Program-made: the position numbers and the translations under genes
Assembly (NCBI GenBank): GCA_907165135.1
Contig: OU015566.1
Location: forward strand, 12,198,157 to 12,262,156
Length of the DNA stretch: 64,000 nucleotides
Source of the DNA: Oikopleura dioica
Taxonomy: Eukaryota > Chordata > Appendicularia > Copelata > Oikopleuridae
Direction: 5' to 3'
Notes under the pieces: model-generated
The model's database searches: none
What the model was told of the DNA's origin: nothing
Seen by the model: only the letters and a program-made list of their open reading frames with translations
Shown: positions 1 through 10,744 of the stretch, in pieces
Numbering within the stretch: the first letter of the stretch is position 1
Layout: every line of letters starts with the position of its first letter

Positions 1-1015
1 GTGAAATTTTAAATAGAAAAATTTTTGGGGCAGTAAGGAAAATGGCTTGATGACTAGGTTCGTGTGACTAGGTTCGTGAAATTTTATATAGAAAAAATTT
101 TGGGGCAGTAAAGGAAATGGCTTGATGACAAGGTTCGCGTGACTAGGTTCGTGAAATTTAAAATAGAGAAAATGTGCGACTATATTTGCCAAATGAGTAT
201 CCCACCCCCCACCCCCCCCGTATGAGCCGCTAGGCTTTACACGCAGCATAACATTCTAAAAGTAAATAAAATTAAGTTCTATTTCTTTCTAAACATCATT
301 CATTTGCACGCATGGTTGCTAAATATGAAACAATCTTCATTCAATAAATTCGAATAAAGTAAGAATCATTCGTCCCTCTCGTTGTTCCTTAAACAAATGA
401 GTTTCTGTAATAATTAAAATTTGTACTCTTTTAAAATCCAAATTTCACGAACCTAGTCACACGAACCTAGTCATCACGAACCTAGTCTTCACGAACCTAG
501 TCTTACGAACCTAGTCATCACGAACCTAGTCATCAACCCGTTTCCCTTACTGCCCCAAAATTTTATATTTAAAATTTCACGAACCTAGTCACACGAACCT
601 AGTCATCAACCCATTTCCCTTACTGCCCGAAAATGCTGAAAATACAAAAAATACATATAAAAATCCAAATTCCACGAACCTAGTCACACGAACCTAGTCA
701 TCACGAACCTAGTCTTCAAGAACCTAGTCACACGAACCTAGTCTCCACGAACCTAGTCTTCACGAACCTAGTCACACGAACCTAGTCATCAATTCGTTTC
801 CCTTACTGCCCCAAAATTTTTTCTATTTAAAATTTCACGAACCTAGTCACACGAACCTAGTCATCAACCCATTTCCCTTACTGCCCGAAAATGCTGAAAA
901 TACAAAAAATACATATAAAAATCCAAATTTCACGAACCTAGTCACACGAACCATTTTTTCCAACATGGCACCCACGAACCTAGTCACACGAACCTAGTCC
1001 TCACGAACCTAGTCA
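1..1015. repeat. GAACCTAGTC minisatellite in opposite orientations
   Basis: Units of about 12-15 bp built on CACGAACCTAGTC or its complement GACTAGGTTCGTG. Positions 1-160 carry the GACTAGGTTCGTG orientation. Positions 445-1015 carry the opposite one in many copies. A longer composite unit also recurs, in which the short repeats are separated by a stretch containing TTTCCCTTACTGCCC. The opposite orientations could fold into a large hairpin. The array begins at the window edge, so its true length is unknown. Confidence 0.9.
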
Positions 1016-1020
1016 TCGGT

Positions 1021-1369
1021 CTCCTCTTTGAAGCGCCTCCCATGAGTTTCCTAAAGACCTTGTTCCGGCGGATGATCTTTTCTGATCTTTGCTCGTGATG
1101 AAGTCGCCTGAGCTCAGCAGGTGGTGATCCGGCCGGTGTACATAAACGAGTCCCCTGCTCGAGCGCGGAAATTGCAGCCCGATCGTCGCGTGCGCTCGTA
1201 ATTCAACCCATTAACTCTGCTAATTAACAACCTTGCTGCAGGAATACTATCCGAATTTTGTAATTTTCATTTTTATTGCCTCGATCATCGTGGAACAGAG
1301 TAATCAAACATCTTTTCTTGCTGCACGAGCTGCTGAAAAACCTTTTTTTCCGATTCTGGAGAACCAGAG
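1021..1369. other. intergenic, upstream of the NCLX-like gene
   Basis: No coding frame supported. A moderately GC-rich patch near 1110-1200 lies in front of the exchanger gene and may hold its promoter. No clear TATA box was seen. Confidence 0.4.
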
Positions 1370-4300
1370 ATGGACGAATGCTTGGCTCAGATAGAGAATT
1401 ATACAGGTAGATGAGAGAATGTTCGATAATGAGACTTTGTAATTAAATATTAAATTATTAAAGAACCCATCAAAAGTTTTGACAAACCGATTTTACCTTG
1501 AGTAACTACTGTTGATGGACCAGGGTAGCAAATCTATCCTCTACTCAGGAAACTTTGACATGTAACATGTGACATGTTGTCCCAACATTCATGAGAAGAT
1601 TTTTCATACTATATCAGCGTCTTTAGAAAGTAAGTGGAAAGTCAAATCTTCCTTTTGAGCATGTATCTACGTGTTCAATACATGTTTAAATCCTATCCTG
1701 ATTTTTCTCGCCAATTTTTTATTTTGCATCTTTTCCGAAACAGTAATTAAAACACAGCTTTAGACATATCGAACGCTTCCTGTAGCGCGTATCAAGATTT
1801 TTCCCTGGATTGTTGGTGCCAAGCCAGTCAAGCAATCGACAGTTGTAGTCCCGATGGTGGCTTTATCGACTACCTTGGTGGTGCTTTGTGTACTCTTATG
1901 TGCCGCTCTTCAGATTTGTATTGGATCTATGTGGTGTATATCCTCTGGCTGTTATGGTGGTGTCTCAGCCTGGCCTTTACAGCCGACACATTTTTCGTGC
2001 CCGTCGTGCAGTGGATTGCTGCCATTTTGGGAATGAATGAAACGCTAGGTATGTTATGGAAATCATAGAGGAAATTCTTTACCATCCCCGCTCTCAGTTT
2101 CAGAAAATTTAATACTCTCAAGATGGTATCGCATCTTGCGAAGTCAGAGGAATAATAAATTTACCTCCATAAATCCGGATCAATGTGGCGTCGGAATTAT
2201 CATTTCCAGAAGGATTATTTTATTTTCAGTGACGTTAACAAAAATCATCTTTTTCGGATATCTTCAGAGGATAAAATTTCATCTGAACTTTGAAGAAAAA
2301 TCCGACCCAGATTTTAAAATTCATGTTCAGCGGGGGTGACAATTGTCGCTCTTGGAAACGCTGGGCCGGACATCGCCGGCGGTTTCGCCGCATTTGGCCA
2401 AATCGATGCAGAAACAAGCCGTATCGTGTTCAACTCGCTGCTTAGGTATGCATTTTCAGAGATTTTACGCTCTGATCCGTTTCTACATGAAATCGACGGC
2501 GGGCGATTTAACGGTCGATTTTGACTTTCTTTTTCTAGTGGTGGATTTTTCGTGATTTCCTTGTTGCCTGCGATCATTTGCCTTTGGACGCCGATGATTC
2601 CTGCTAGAAGGCCGTTTTTGAGGGACAACTTGTTTTACGTCTTGTCTTGCAGTGTCTTCTTTGTCTTCTCGTATACGGATGGGAGAATACAGGTAACAGA
2701 CAAGAGCATTTGCTAGTCATTTGACTTGCCATTTGTTCAGTCGTTGTCTGCGGCGCTAAACTTGAGTCTCTTTAGTGGTACGAATCGTTGATTCTTCTTC
2801 TCATCTACTGCGCGTATGTCGCCACAGTTGTCGGAGGAAACTGGTATTACCGCAAAAAGTACCCTCACAAATACATTCGTGGACCAGACGGCATGTTTAT
2901 TCGGGAAAAGAGCTATTTTCTCAAAGATATTCTTGCCGAAGAAAAAGCCGCCGGACAATCCAACGATGCTTTCCAGCCAACGGATGATATTGATCACAAG
3001 TAAGAATTTTTTTCGTTATGATAATTTTGGAACGATGATTACATTTTACATCATTGATGTAACAAATATCGCGGAAACAGAAATGTTTTATTGATAACTG
3101 AATCACCTGAAATCACCATTTTTATTTAGAGATTTTTCCTGTCAAGCATTCGACACCTTAGATATTCCACACAGTCAAGATGGCCCACAGGAGACAAGTT
3201 TCCATACCATTGACACCAAATCTGTCAAATCTGCAAAATCAACAGTCCGCATCCGCCTCAACGGAACTATGGAGCAGCCTGAGCATTTGGTAAGATTATC
3301 GTAATTTTCGATCCTTTTTCATACCGATTTTAGACAAGGTCCGGGACAATCAGAAGTCGTATCTCCATTCCAGCGATTTCGAAGCACCGGATGAGGTCGC
3401 TTACCTCCGCCTCGATGTAAATTTCTAATTTCTTATTCTAGTGATGCTAAAATTTTAATTCACAGGTATTCGGACTGTCAAGCTGTCGCTGAAAAGATGT
3501 CCGTTCCGGTCAAAAATTGGAAAGATGAAATCAAGTAAAGCAGATTTTAGAGACTAAAGTTGATTTGCTTTCAGGAACTGCTTCAAATTGATTGAAAAGG
3601 ACGACGATTGGGAGAGTCAAACATGGATCAGCAAGACCATTGCAATCCTTATGGTTCCATTTTATCTCGGTAAACAAGATGCAAATTAATTTCGGCGTAT
3701 TTGAACTCGTACTTAGGTGGACGTTGGACGATCCCGCAATTGCCAATTAACAATGATAAACGACAAGCTGTATGGAACAAGCCTCTCGCCATGATTCAGG
3801 CATTTTTAGTGCCGATTGTGGTAAGTGGGTTAAACTGGACGTGTCTCTTAATTTTTAGTTTTGCGTGTTTCTGTATCAATATCGAATGCCAGCTTTTGGT
3901 CCTCTTCCTCGGATCGCCTTGTCCGTCATTATTGGTTTTGCTCTGTCTCTTTTCGTTGGCGTTACTACAGGTTTTGAGAATTTCAATTTTCGCATCCTTT
4001 TCTTACCATTATTTTCAGACCTCCAAAAGCCACCAAAGTACTGGTCCGTTTTCCCTTTTGTCGGCTTCGGCACTGGCATGCTTTGGATCTACATCGAGGC
4101 TAATGAGATTCTCAACATTCTCACCGCTTTAGGTAATGAAATTCAACTGAATTTTTACCTGCAACTTGCATCAGTTAGACGCTTAAATTCACGCTAGTTG
4201 AATAATTTGTGGTTCTTTGATTTGATGACCTGTCGCATGGGTCTCCGCCTGCGGTGTTCGTAAACCAGTTCTTATTTTTTATTAGGAGAATCTTTTTGAG

Positions 4301-5013
4301 AATAAATGTCAGGCTGATTTAATTATACGAGGGCTGCGATTTATCATCTTCATTTTTTGGATCAAACAGCCTCAATCAATAAATTCATACTCAAATGCGC
4401 TCTGTCCTTTTTTATGGCAGTTTATCCTTTTCATATTTTCCTTTCTTAAAATTCTCTTTAGGCACGTTCTGGAATGTGTCTAACGCCGTCATGGGTCTCA
4501 CCTTCCTCGGCTGGGCGAACAACGTTGGAGACTTTGTTGCCGATCTTACGATTGCTAAGGAAGGTCAATCTAGATGTGCATTTTCTGCCGCTTTTGCGGG
4601 ACCTCCCCTCTACCTTCTCGCTTCCGTCGGACTCGCCTGCTTCGTAACTTCGGCTGCTAATGGCTTCGTGGATATTCCAATCAATATTCAAAATGTGGAG
4701 ATTGTTCTTTACATCAGGTAATACTGAATTTTAGCGATAAAATCGACAATTAATTCTGAACGTCAGCACTTAATTTTCAGCGACTTCAGTACTTGCAAAT
4801 TTTAATCCGTTTTCACGAAACAAAGAGTTCACGTCAATTTATTTTTCTAGCGTTATTGTCTGCGCCCTGGCCTCGCTACTTCCGCTTGTATTCAGAAGAT
4901 TCCACGCAGACCGCTTCGTGGCTATTTGCCTTATTGTCTCATATCTAGTCGCATTTGTGATATCGCTCCTAACAGGCTTGGAAATCTTGTGGCCTCCAAC
5001 TGCGGAGGTTTAA
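1370..5013 (+). CDS. mitochondrial-type Na+/Ca2+ exchanger (NCLX, SLC8B1-like)
   Basis: Multi-exon membrane protein of the cation/Ca2+ exchanger superfamily. NCLX proteins move Ca2+ out of mitochondria in exchange for Na+ or Li+. First exons used: 1370-1406, 1758-2048, 2331-2445, 2539-2692, 2776-2999, 3130-3299. The luminal N-terminus has the NCLX-like cysteine pattern ending DGGFIDYLGGALC. Alpha-1 repeat reads NETLAGVTIVALGNAGPDI. Alpha-2 repeat near 4480-4560 reads GLTFLGWANNVGDFVADL. Between them is a basic cytosolic loop with SGTIRSRISIP, the kind of site a kinase could use. The protein ends in hydrophobic helices with stop at 5011-5013. The start is the first ATG in a frame that joins exon 2 in phase; an upstream start is possible. 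Family assignment is strong. Mitochondrial location is inferred from the family only. Confidence 0.88.
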
Positions 5014-5072
5014 ATTCAAATCTGCCATTTCTGTGCTCTGTCACTGTTTGAAAATTGTTAACAAGTGTGTAG

Positions 5073-5105
5073 AATAAATTCAATTCAAAAGTACTTGACT
5101 TTATT
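5073..5105. promoter_or_regulatory. convergent poly(A) signals
   Basis: AATAAA on the plus strand (5073-5078) lies 60 bp after the exchanger stop. The complement TTTATT (5100-5105) supplies AATAAA to the minus-strand genes arriving from the right. The two transcription units end tail to tail. Confidence 0.6.
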
Positions 5106-5254
5106 TTTTATGAAGTGAAAATTTCATTGGCAAGAATATCTTCTCCAAAAAGATTTGTCTGGAGTGTCGCCTTCCGGAGAAGGCAGGGATGAATTCCGTG
5201 ATTTTTGAATGACTGTACGTTTCGCCTAAAGTTTGATTACTACAGTCGACTGCC

Positions 5255-5518
5255 CTAAATCAGGTCTAACCTTCGATGAGCTCGTTCTCTTGACTCAACC
5301 CTGGATTGGTAGTAAGACATCAGTCGCGCTCGATGTCTTCTTGTCGAGTTGATTCCTTTGGCAAAAGCACTGCTTGGTCGATAGAGACTAATGTCTCCTC
5401 GGAAATCCATTAGCTCGTTGATTTCGCTGTAGCCATATGCCAGAACGAGTATCCAAGTGAAGAGAATAATCGCAATTAGGGCTGTGTCGATTGAAGTTAA
5501 ATCTTGAGTGTCTTTCAT
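5255..5518 (-). CDS. small single-pass membrane protein, unrecognised
   Basis: Open frame of 87 codons from an ATG at 5518. The N-terminus is short and acidic. One hydrophobic helix (about residues 13-30, including ALIAIILFTWILVLAYGY) is followed by a basic C-terminus rich in Arg (TRRHRARL). This topology fits a type I or II single-span protein. It is followed by AATAAA on the same strand (5105-5100). I do not recognise a family. It may be the second gene of a two-gene unit with the frame at 5612-5779, or its last exon. Confidence rests on the helix, charge distribution and poly(A) site only. Confidence 0.45.
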   Translation of the reverse strand: MKDTQDLTSIDTALIAIILFTWILVLAYGYSEINELMDFRGDISLYRPSSAFAKGINSTRRHRARLMSYYQSRVESRERAHRRLDLI

Positions 5519-5611
5519 CAAAGTTAATCGACCTAACTTTTAATAAAAATGGAAAGCGGAAGCGGTAAATCAATAATTTATCATTATTAATTATCGTTCA
5601 ATGATCCAGGC

Positions 5612-5779
5612 TCATGGTCCAGAGATCGTAAACTGTTGAACTTTCTCTTGTGTCTCAAAGCTACTCGAGTTTGTGGCCATTTCTTTCGACTTTTGGACGA
5701 ATTCTTCTTCAAACCCATTTGGTTTTTGAAGGATACCTGTCATGCACGATTTGCACAGAGTGCTGCAATTGCCGCTCAT
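5612..5779 (-). CDS. small cysteine-containing protein, unrecognised
   Basis: Frame of 55 codons starting MSGNCSTLCKSCMTG, with three cysteines in the first twelve residues followed by a charged tail (SKEMATNSSSFETQEKVQQF). It has no hydrophobic segment. It lies 94 bp upstream of the membrane-protein frame on the same strand. It could be a separate cistron, or an exon of the same gene joined by a splice I could not fix. No family recognised. Confidence 0.3.
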   Translation of the reverse strand: MSGNCSTLCKSCMTGILQKPNGFEEEFVQKSKEMATNSSSFETQEKVQQFTISGP

Positions 5780-6014
5780 GATCGTTAAAAAGCTCTTTTT
5801 TTTTTGTTTTTTAGAATAACTTATGCACACGCTAAAACTCTTGTGCGGACAGATAAACAGTGATGTCAACTAACCCGACGGCTTTATGGCGAAGTTTTGC
5901 ATAATTTAGCGCAGATTTATCCCGCCACTATGTTTTTGAGGCGAAGAAATCTATATTTTCTATACATAACTATCAAAATAAGCACCTCTTTTAAAGCGAG
6001 ACACATCGAGTGAA

Positions 6015-6022
6015 TATATAAA
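6015..6022 (+). promoter_or_regulatory. TATA box candidate of the secreted-protein cluster
   Basis: TATATAAA lies about 97 bp upstream of the ATG at 6119. It is the only close TATA-like match in front of this cluster. That would suit a single promoter driving a polycistronic unit. Confidence 0.5.
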
Positions 6023-6118
6023 ACATACGTAGTAAATTTCACGCGTCGCGTATCAATCTACAATTCGACTGGAAAGTCCCTATTAAATTTAGATCCAGTC
6101 CATTTAGTTTGACAAAAA

Positions 6119-7460
6119 ATGAAAAAACTTCTTTTCTTAATCAATTTTTGCTTATGTGAAGTGCTATGGATACCGGAAATCCCAGATGAACAGGATTCGC
6201 TGCCAGGAGGAGAAAATATGGTCGTCTGTCCTCCAGGATCTGAATTTGTGAAGGAAATTAAAGGAAAAGCTCTCAAATGTTTCAAAGAACAGAGCAAGAG
6301 GGAAGGTTATCATATTTTATTACCCTTACCGGATTTTGAGAAGACGCTCTTTTTTAAATCAATCATAAAGAGGTTTTTAAAGGCGATCCAGGAGACATTT
6401 GTAATTATGGATTGTCCCCAATCTTTGCCGAAGCTGATCAAGTGCCCACCGAGAACAAAACTTCTAGGACCACTTCAAGTCGATGTGTTTGCCATCAGCC
6501 ACGCGACTCGGCTAAGGCAGGATACGTGCTTACCCGTTACAAGGGCTGTATTCCAAAAGAGGATTGTTGCGCTGATAATAATGCAGAACTGACGCTCGTG
6601 GAAGAAAATGGACAAAAAAAGTACACGTGCGTTTGTAAAAGAGCTTTTGAAGAAGTTACTTATCGGAGTCTCTGGGAAGGGATGGTTACTACATGTGCAG
6701 AAAAATGTCCTGAAAACGAAGTATACAGTGGATGTTTGGCAAATGAAGCTGACTGCCACATGATTGCCAAGCCGAGAATATGCATTGCAGGATGCGCTTG
6801 CAAAGAAGGATTCAAACGAATCGGAAAGAAGTGCGTCAAACCGAAAGAATGTCCAGTTTGTCCCAAAGGCGCGATTTACAACAGCCCACCAAATAAGTAT
6901 TTTGAAAGAAGCTCTCTTGGACCCGCCTATTCTCCGGTTAAAGACAAGTACGGAGGAGCCTGCCAATGCCCCTTTCACCAAACAAGAGGACCTGGCGGTA
7001 GTTGTTTGGATGAACAAGCTGTCTGTGAAAAATATGGCGGTTTATATGATGCTTCCAATAAAAACGCCAGGGTTCCTGGATTTCATGTTTCAAAATGGTG
7101 TAATGACATTATCCCCAAAACTCTGATGCGTACTGCTAATCGACCCTGCCAATGTCCCGAATTTCATTTGCTAACAGGTAAATTTTCCAATTCTAGCATT
7201 CCGCACCTTTTATTTTAGAATATTATGATAAAGAAGCTGGGCTAAGAGGAGTCAAATGTGTTCACTTTTCGCAATGCAATAAGTTCAGCGAACAAATTCA
7301 GGAAGAAAAAGGTAAATTGAAGTTTTCATTCTGACTTTCCGAATATGAAGCCGATTTTTATCACCGGAACATAATTTCCGAAGCTGCTCACGAGCGCCTC
7401 GGAGAAATCATGAGCGCATATAAAGAGCTATTCCCGAAAGGGACTGCATTAATTCGATAG
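6119..7460 (+). CDS. secreted cysteine-rich protein with TIL-like domains
   Basis: Starts with a clear signal peptide (MKKLLFLINFCLCEVLW). Exon 1 is 6119-6305 and exon 2 starts 6383; later introns begin at about 7177 and 7311. The body is rich in paired cysteines. One segment (about 6590-6865) has the trypsin-inhibitor-like order with CPENEVYSGC, ICIAGCACKEGF and KKCVKPKECP, resembling a TIL domain of protease inhibitors and von Willebrand-like mucins. Two more Cys clusters (VCPKGAIYN and QCPFHQTRGPGGSC) follow. The last exon is charged and ends at 7460. It is the first cistron of a compact plus-strand cluster. Inhibitory activity is only a possibility; structural roles in secreted matrices are equally common for TIL arrays. 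Confidence 0.75.
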
Positions 7461-7492
7461 AGAATTTCTCGCCTGTGCATATTTTCCCGAGC
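7461..7492 (+). promoter_or_regulatory. 32-bp intercistronic gap with candidate trans-splice acceptor
   Basis: Only 32 bp separate the TAG of the TIL-type gene from the next ATG. The gap contains a pyrimidine-rich TATTTTCCCGAG immediately before C-ATG and has no AATAAA. This is the layout expected for an operon resolved by spliced-leader trans-splicing, as known in larvaceans. The functional reading is inference. Confidence 0.6.
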
Positions 7493-8715
7493 ATGAAGCT
7501 GATCGTTTTCCTTGGTGCTGGAGTCTTGGCTCAAGACCAAACAACTGCAAATTTTGATGAAACTACTACTGCGACTACACAGAGTACAATTCTTGAGGTA
7601 ACAGAAGATTCTTGACAGGGCAATCAAACAATTTTTCCGCGATCGTTAATAAAAGTTATATTAGTACGATTACGATTATTACAACGGCAACTCATCGGCT
7701 CTACTTGGGCTAGATGGCCGATCGCTATCATCAAATAAGGAAGCTCGGAAAAAGCGAAAAGAAGCAAAAGCTCAGAAGAAAGCTAATAAGAAGAAAAACA
7801 AGCTTTCGCAACAAGTAACTCTTATCTATGCCGGAACTTATGCTCCAACTCCTCCGACTAGGTAACATTTTTCTTTCAAAAAATCCATACATTTTCGTCT
7901 TAGTACAACAACAAAAGGATACACAACAACATCCTCAACAACCACTTCGACCACAAGTACAACTACAACTACCACGACAACTTCAACTACAACATCCACA
8001 ACGTCAATGACGACAACGACATATTCACAGTCAACTACGTCTTCCACAACAACAACACCAACAACAACACCAACAACAACATCAACAGACTATGAAACAA
8101 CCACATCTGCTTACGACATCAACCCTTACGCTGATGTCCCTCAAGGATTCGAGGTTCTATCGATCCTAAGACCCAACGATTAACCTAATATTTTAGGGAA
8201 GCTACAGTAATATGGTCAATGGCTACAGCGCGGGTTACAATGACGGGACCAATTATGGAAACTCGAACTACGGAAACAATGCTCAATACGATAATGCTGA
8301 TGGCATAAGCGTATTACCACTTAAATCTCTTATTTATAAAATGGTAATTTTAGTGCTTCCACTGCGATGCGAAAAATTATGACGAGTGTGCGAAAATTGG
8401 GAAGTGGAAGCAGTGCCCCGAAAATGCTGGTGTTTGCATGGTTGAGATGAGAAAGCGTGGTGGAAAGATTGAAAGCGTTTGTATGGGATGCAAGGTAAAG
8501 AACGGAGAAAAATAATGTGATCCTGGAACATTCCCTAGCAAAAACGAGCATGCCTCGACAACAAGAAGCAAAACTTCAAGGGAAAATTCTGGCAATGTCG
8601 ACCAAAAGCAACCTCGGGCCCGTCTGTCTGTCGACAGTGCTGCAAGGACGGCGAGCAATGCGAAAACTTCGATGGTGTCAATTACAAAGGCTGGAATGCC
8701 AACCTTTTGCAATGA
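7493..8715 (+). CDS. secreted mucin-like protein with C-terminal Cys domain
   Basis: Signal peptide MKLIVFLGAGVLAQ, then an acidic stretch and a Tyr/Asp segment (YDYDYYNG). A Lys-rich stretch follows, then a Thr/Ser run of roughly 70 residues made of TTT, TTS and TTTP repeats (about 7903-8100) typical of O-glycosylated mucins. A Gly/Asn/Tyr-rich linker leads to a cysteine domain from CFHCDAKNYDEC through VCMVEMRKR, MGCK and ACLDNKKQNF to SVCRQCC. This cysteine order (C-x2-C ... GCK ... C ... CRQCC) resembles a secreted-protein domain I associate with larvaceans and other marine invertebrates. Stop 8713-8715, AATAAA at 8787-8792. A role in extracellular mucus or the larvacean house is inferred, not shown. 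Confidence 0.75.
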
Positions 8716-9069
8716 GCAAAAGGCTTAAAAAGTTCATTGAGATACGATTATCTCGATTTTTCTGTGTAAAAAGTTCAAAGATTGGAAATAAACGGATTTT
8801 ATAAAAAAAATTCTCTCTTTTTTCTAGAAGGATTTTTAATTCCTACAGACAAAGACAGTGGATAACACAGTTTATGTGATCAAGGATCTCGGAACAGGTA
8901 AATAAGAACTCAATTCTTGCGAGATCAAGTTCGCCACACCTCTCTTATTATTTTTGATTTTGGAGAAGTTCGAGGTCATTTTCTGAACTCTGCGACAGTA
9001 ATAACGCCGTCAGTGAGCAATCAGCGCAACCTTCTTATTTAGAGAAAGGACCGTACTGTCAGAATTACG

Positions 9070-10219
9070 ATGACGGATGTACTGCCCCCTTCGACTATTC
9101 AGGATTTAATAACGGGCCTCAATCAACTTATTCGAGCGGAGGTAATAATTTATTATTACTAATAAAGCGTTTAATCGTAAAATTAAAAAAAAAACGTAAA
9201 ATTATTTACTATCAGATTAACTTCTGTATTCATAAGATTCCATTGGACAAGAAAGCGCAGATAATCGTGGAATATTTCAAATCTTACAAGAACAACGACT
9301 GGGAAAAGTACGCTTTCTGGGATGATTTCCGATACACACGAAATCTGATCGAGGAAATAGGCGCGTGTTAAACTATTTCGGTTTTTTCCTCTTCGGATTC
9401 GAATCACGTCAAAAGACGGCTGCTATTCCCTCATCCTCATGTGCTGGCCAGAAGGAAGCGCTAGCAGGATTCACGATCATCCAAACGCGGATTGTATAAT
9501 GGCATGTTTGGACGGCAACATCAAGTATGGGATAATTTATGATTGAAGCTCAAATTTTGAACCTCAAACTTCATGAAAAAACAGTGTGTTACGATAATGA
9601 TAAAAAAACCAGTACAAACCGTGTCTTTACCTCGATCTATCACTGACAGACTTTCAGTGAAATATAATTACTGCGTACATTCATTCATAATTATCCAACG
9701 ACAGGGTTTGAGTACTTCAGATTCAAATAAAGTTATAATGATTTGAAGGAGACAAAGTTTCACTGGCCAGATCAAAAAATCAAAAAACAAGGATTAGGTT
9801 CTGAACAAACCGTAGATCATGAGATAGCCCGTCCTTGAGCTTGTGTAGGACAAATGTCAGCGTATCCCTCAGCTCATAATATGAGCCTCTTTACATAAAT
9901 TTAAACTAGATCGGCACCTAATAAAAGTCCAGCCTTGCGAAGAAACGACCGCAACAAAAGGCGATGTTCTTCATATGAATGGTAAAAATGCAAAAAATCT
10001 TCTAAATTCTCAAAGAATAATTTTAGATTCGATGGGGGTGCATCGAGTTGAAAATGCATCATCAAGTGAGCGGGCTGCAACTCTTCATTTTTATTTTCCA
10101 GTACTCTTTTTCATCCTTGAAGGTTTTTTAAACATTTTAAGTGCATCCACGAATGCCTGATTTTTGCTGAAGACACTGGCAAGTCAACCAAGGTCAAGGA
10201 AAGGGTTCCACGATACTGA
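9070..10219 (+). CDS. CDO1: cysteine dioxygenase
   Basis: Non-heme Fe(II) cupin enzyme that oxidises cysteine to cysteine sulfinic acid. ATG at 9070 gives MTDVLPPSTIQDLITGL. Exon 2 (9216-9360) contains YAFWDDFRYTRNLIEE. Exon 3 (9416-9524) has SRIHDHPNADC, carrying the two first-motif histidines and the cysteine that forms the Cys-Tyr cofactor in animal CDO. ETKFHWPDQK lies near 9752. The last exons carry GVHRVEN (third His ligand) and LHFYFP (the partner Tyr), ending CIHECLIFAEDTGK and stop 10217-10219. All catalytic residues appear conserved. The junction after 9360 needs a GC-AG intron, and the 9524 junction is imperfect. It lies downstream of the mucin gene with acceptor-like sites at about 8838 and 9042, so it may be the third cistron. 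Length is about the family norm. Confidence 0.85.
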
Positions 10220-10520
10220 TCAGTGATCGAGCTTGTGAACCGATCCTCGTGGAATCCACTCTTCTCAGATGTGTTATCACACGATCAAAGGCGTCAAGCA
10301 AACGCCGCAGAATGTTGCCAGAGGCCCCGAATGCATTTCTCCAACATGTTAAACTCTCTTTCTTTCTTGAAAATACAGTATTTAAATCCTCGAAACCTGC
10401 TCCTAACGCATTGCAGGACTCTCAGCCTAAGGATGGAGAACGTTCTAAAATAAAGGTTTTGATAATTAGAGATGAGTTGAAATTGAAGCAGAAGAATAAG
10501 GGAAAATTAGGGCAATTATA
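10220..10520 (+). other. unassigned open frame after cysteine dioxygenase
   Basis: One frame stays open from about 10190 to 10520 with readable sequence (KSSKPAPNALQDSQPKDGER, then a Lys-rich end KQKNKGKLGQL). There is no convincing ATG in this frame and no recognised domain. An acceptor-like AG sits at 10377-10379. It may be an unplaced exon or chance. Confidence 0.2.
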
Positions 10521-10539
10521 AGTCGGAAAAGACCTTCGG

Positions 10540-10744
10540 TGAGCCGCCCAACAAGGTCGGATAAGGGGGGTGCTCCGCGCGCCCCCCTCTGAGAAAAAAT
10601 TGACAGCGCCATTGGCTGATCCACGCGTTTGTTTAGAGCTGGAGCTGCCTCAGTAGTGAACTGCGCGCAAAGGCGAACGGCGACACTCGACAAAGAAGTT
10701 AATTTCGCAGAAGTTTTTTCAAAGATTTTGGAAAAAAGAGTCGA
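10540..10744 (+). promoter_or_regulatory. GC-rich proximal promoter of the bZIP gene
   Basis: A GC-rich patch with GGGGGG and CCCCCC arms flanking GCTCCGCGCG (10566-10588) is followed by an inverted CCAAT box (ATTGG at 10611-10615), about 130 bp before the ATG. CCAAT boxes at this distance are common in TATA-less promoters. Confidence 0.45.

Noticed and set aside
7838-8047. Minus-strand frame rich in Val/Asp opposite the mucin repeats
   Set aside because: It is the antisense of the Thr/Ser codon repeats of the mucin gene. Low-complexity complement explains it.
8838-9141. Extra mucin-type exon reading TVDNTVYVIKDLGTEKG and YDDGCTAPFDYSGFNN
   Set aside because: The frame is out of phase with the following exon, while a different frame with an ATG at 9070 gives the cysteine dioxygenase N-terminus. 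The first part is more likely 5' leader.
10190-10520. Sec1/Munc18-like reading of the frame after cysteine dioxygenase (ILISDRACEPILVE)
   Set aside because: The resemblance is limited to a few residues and the rest of the frame does not match the family.
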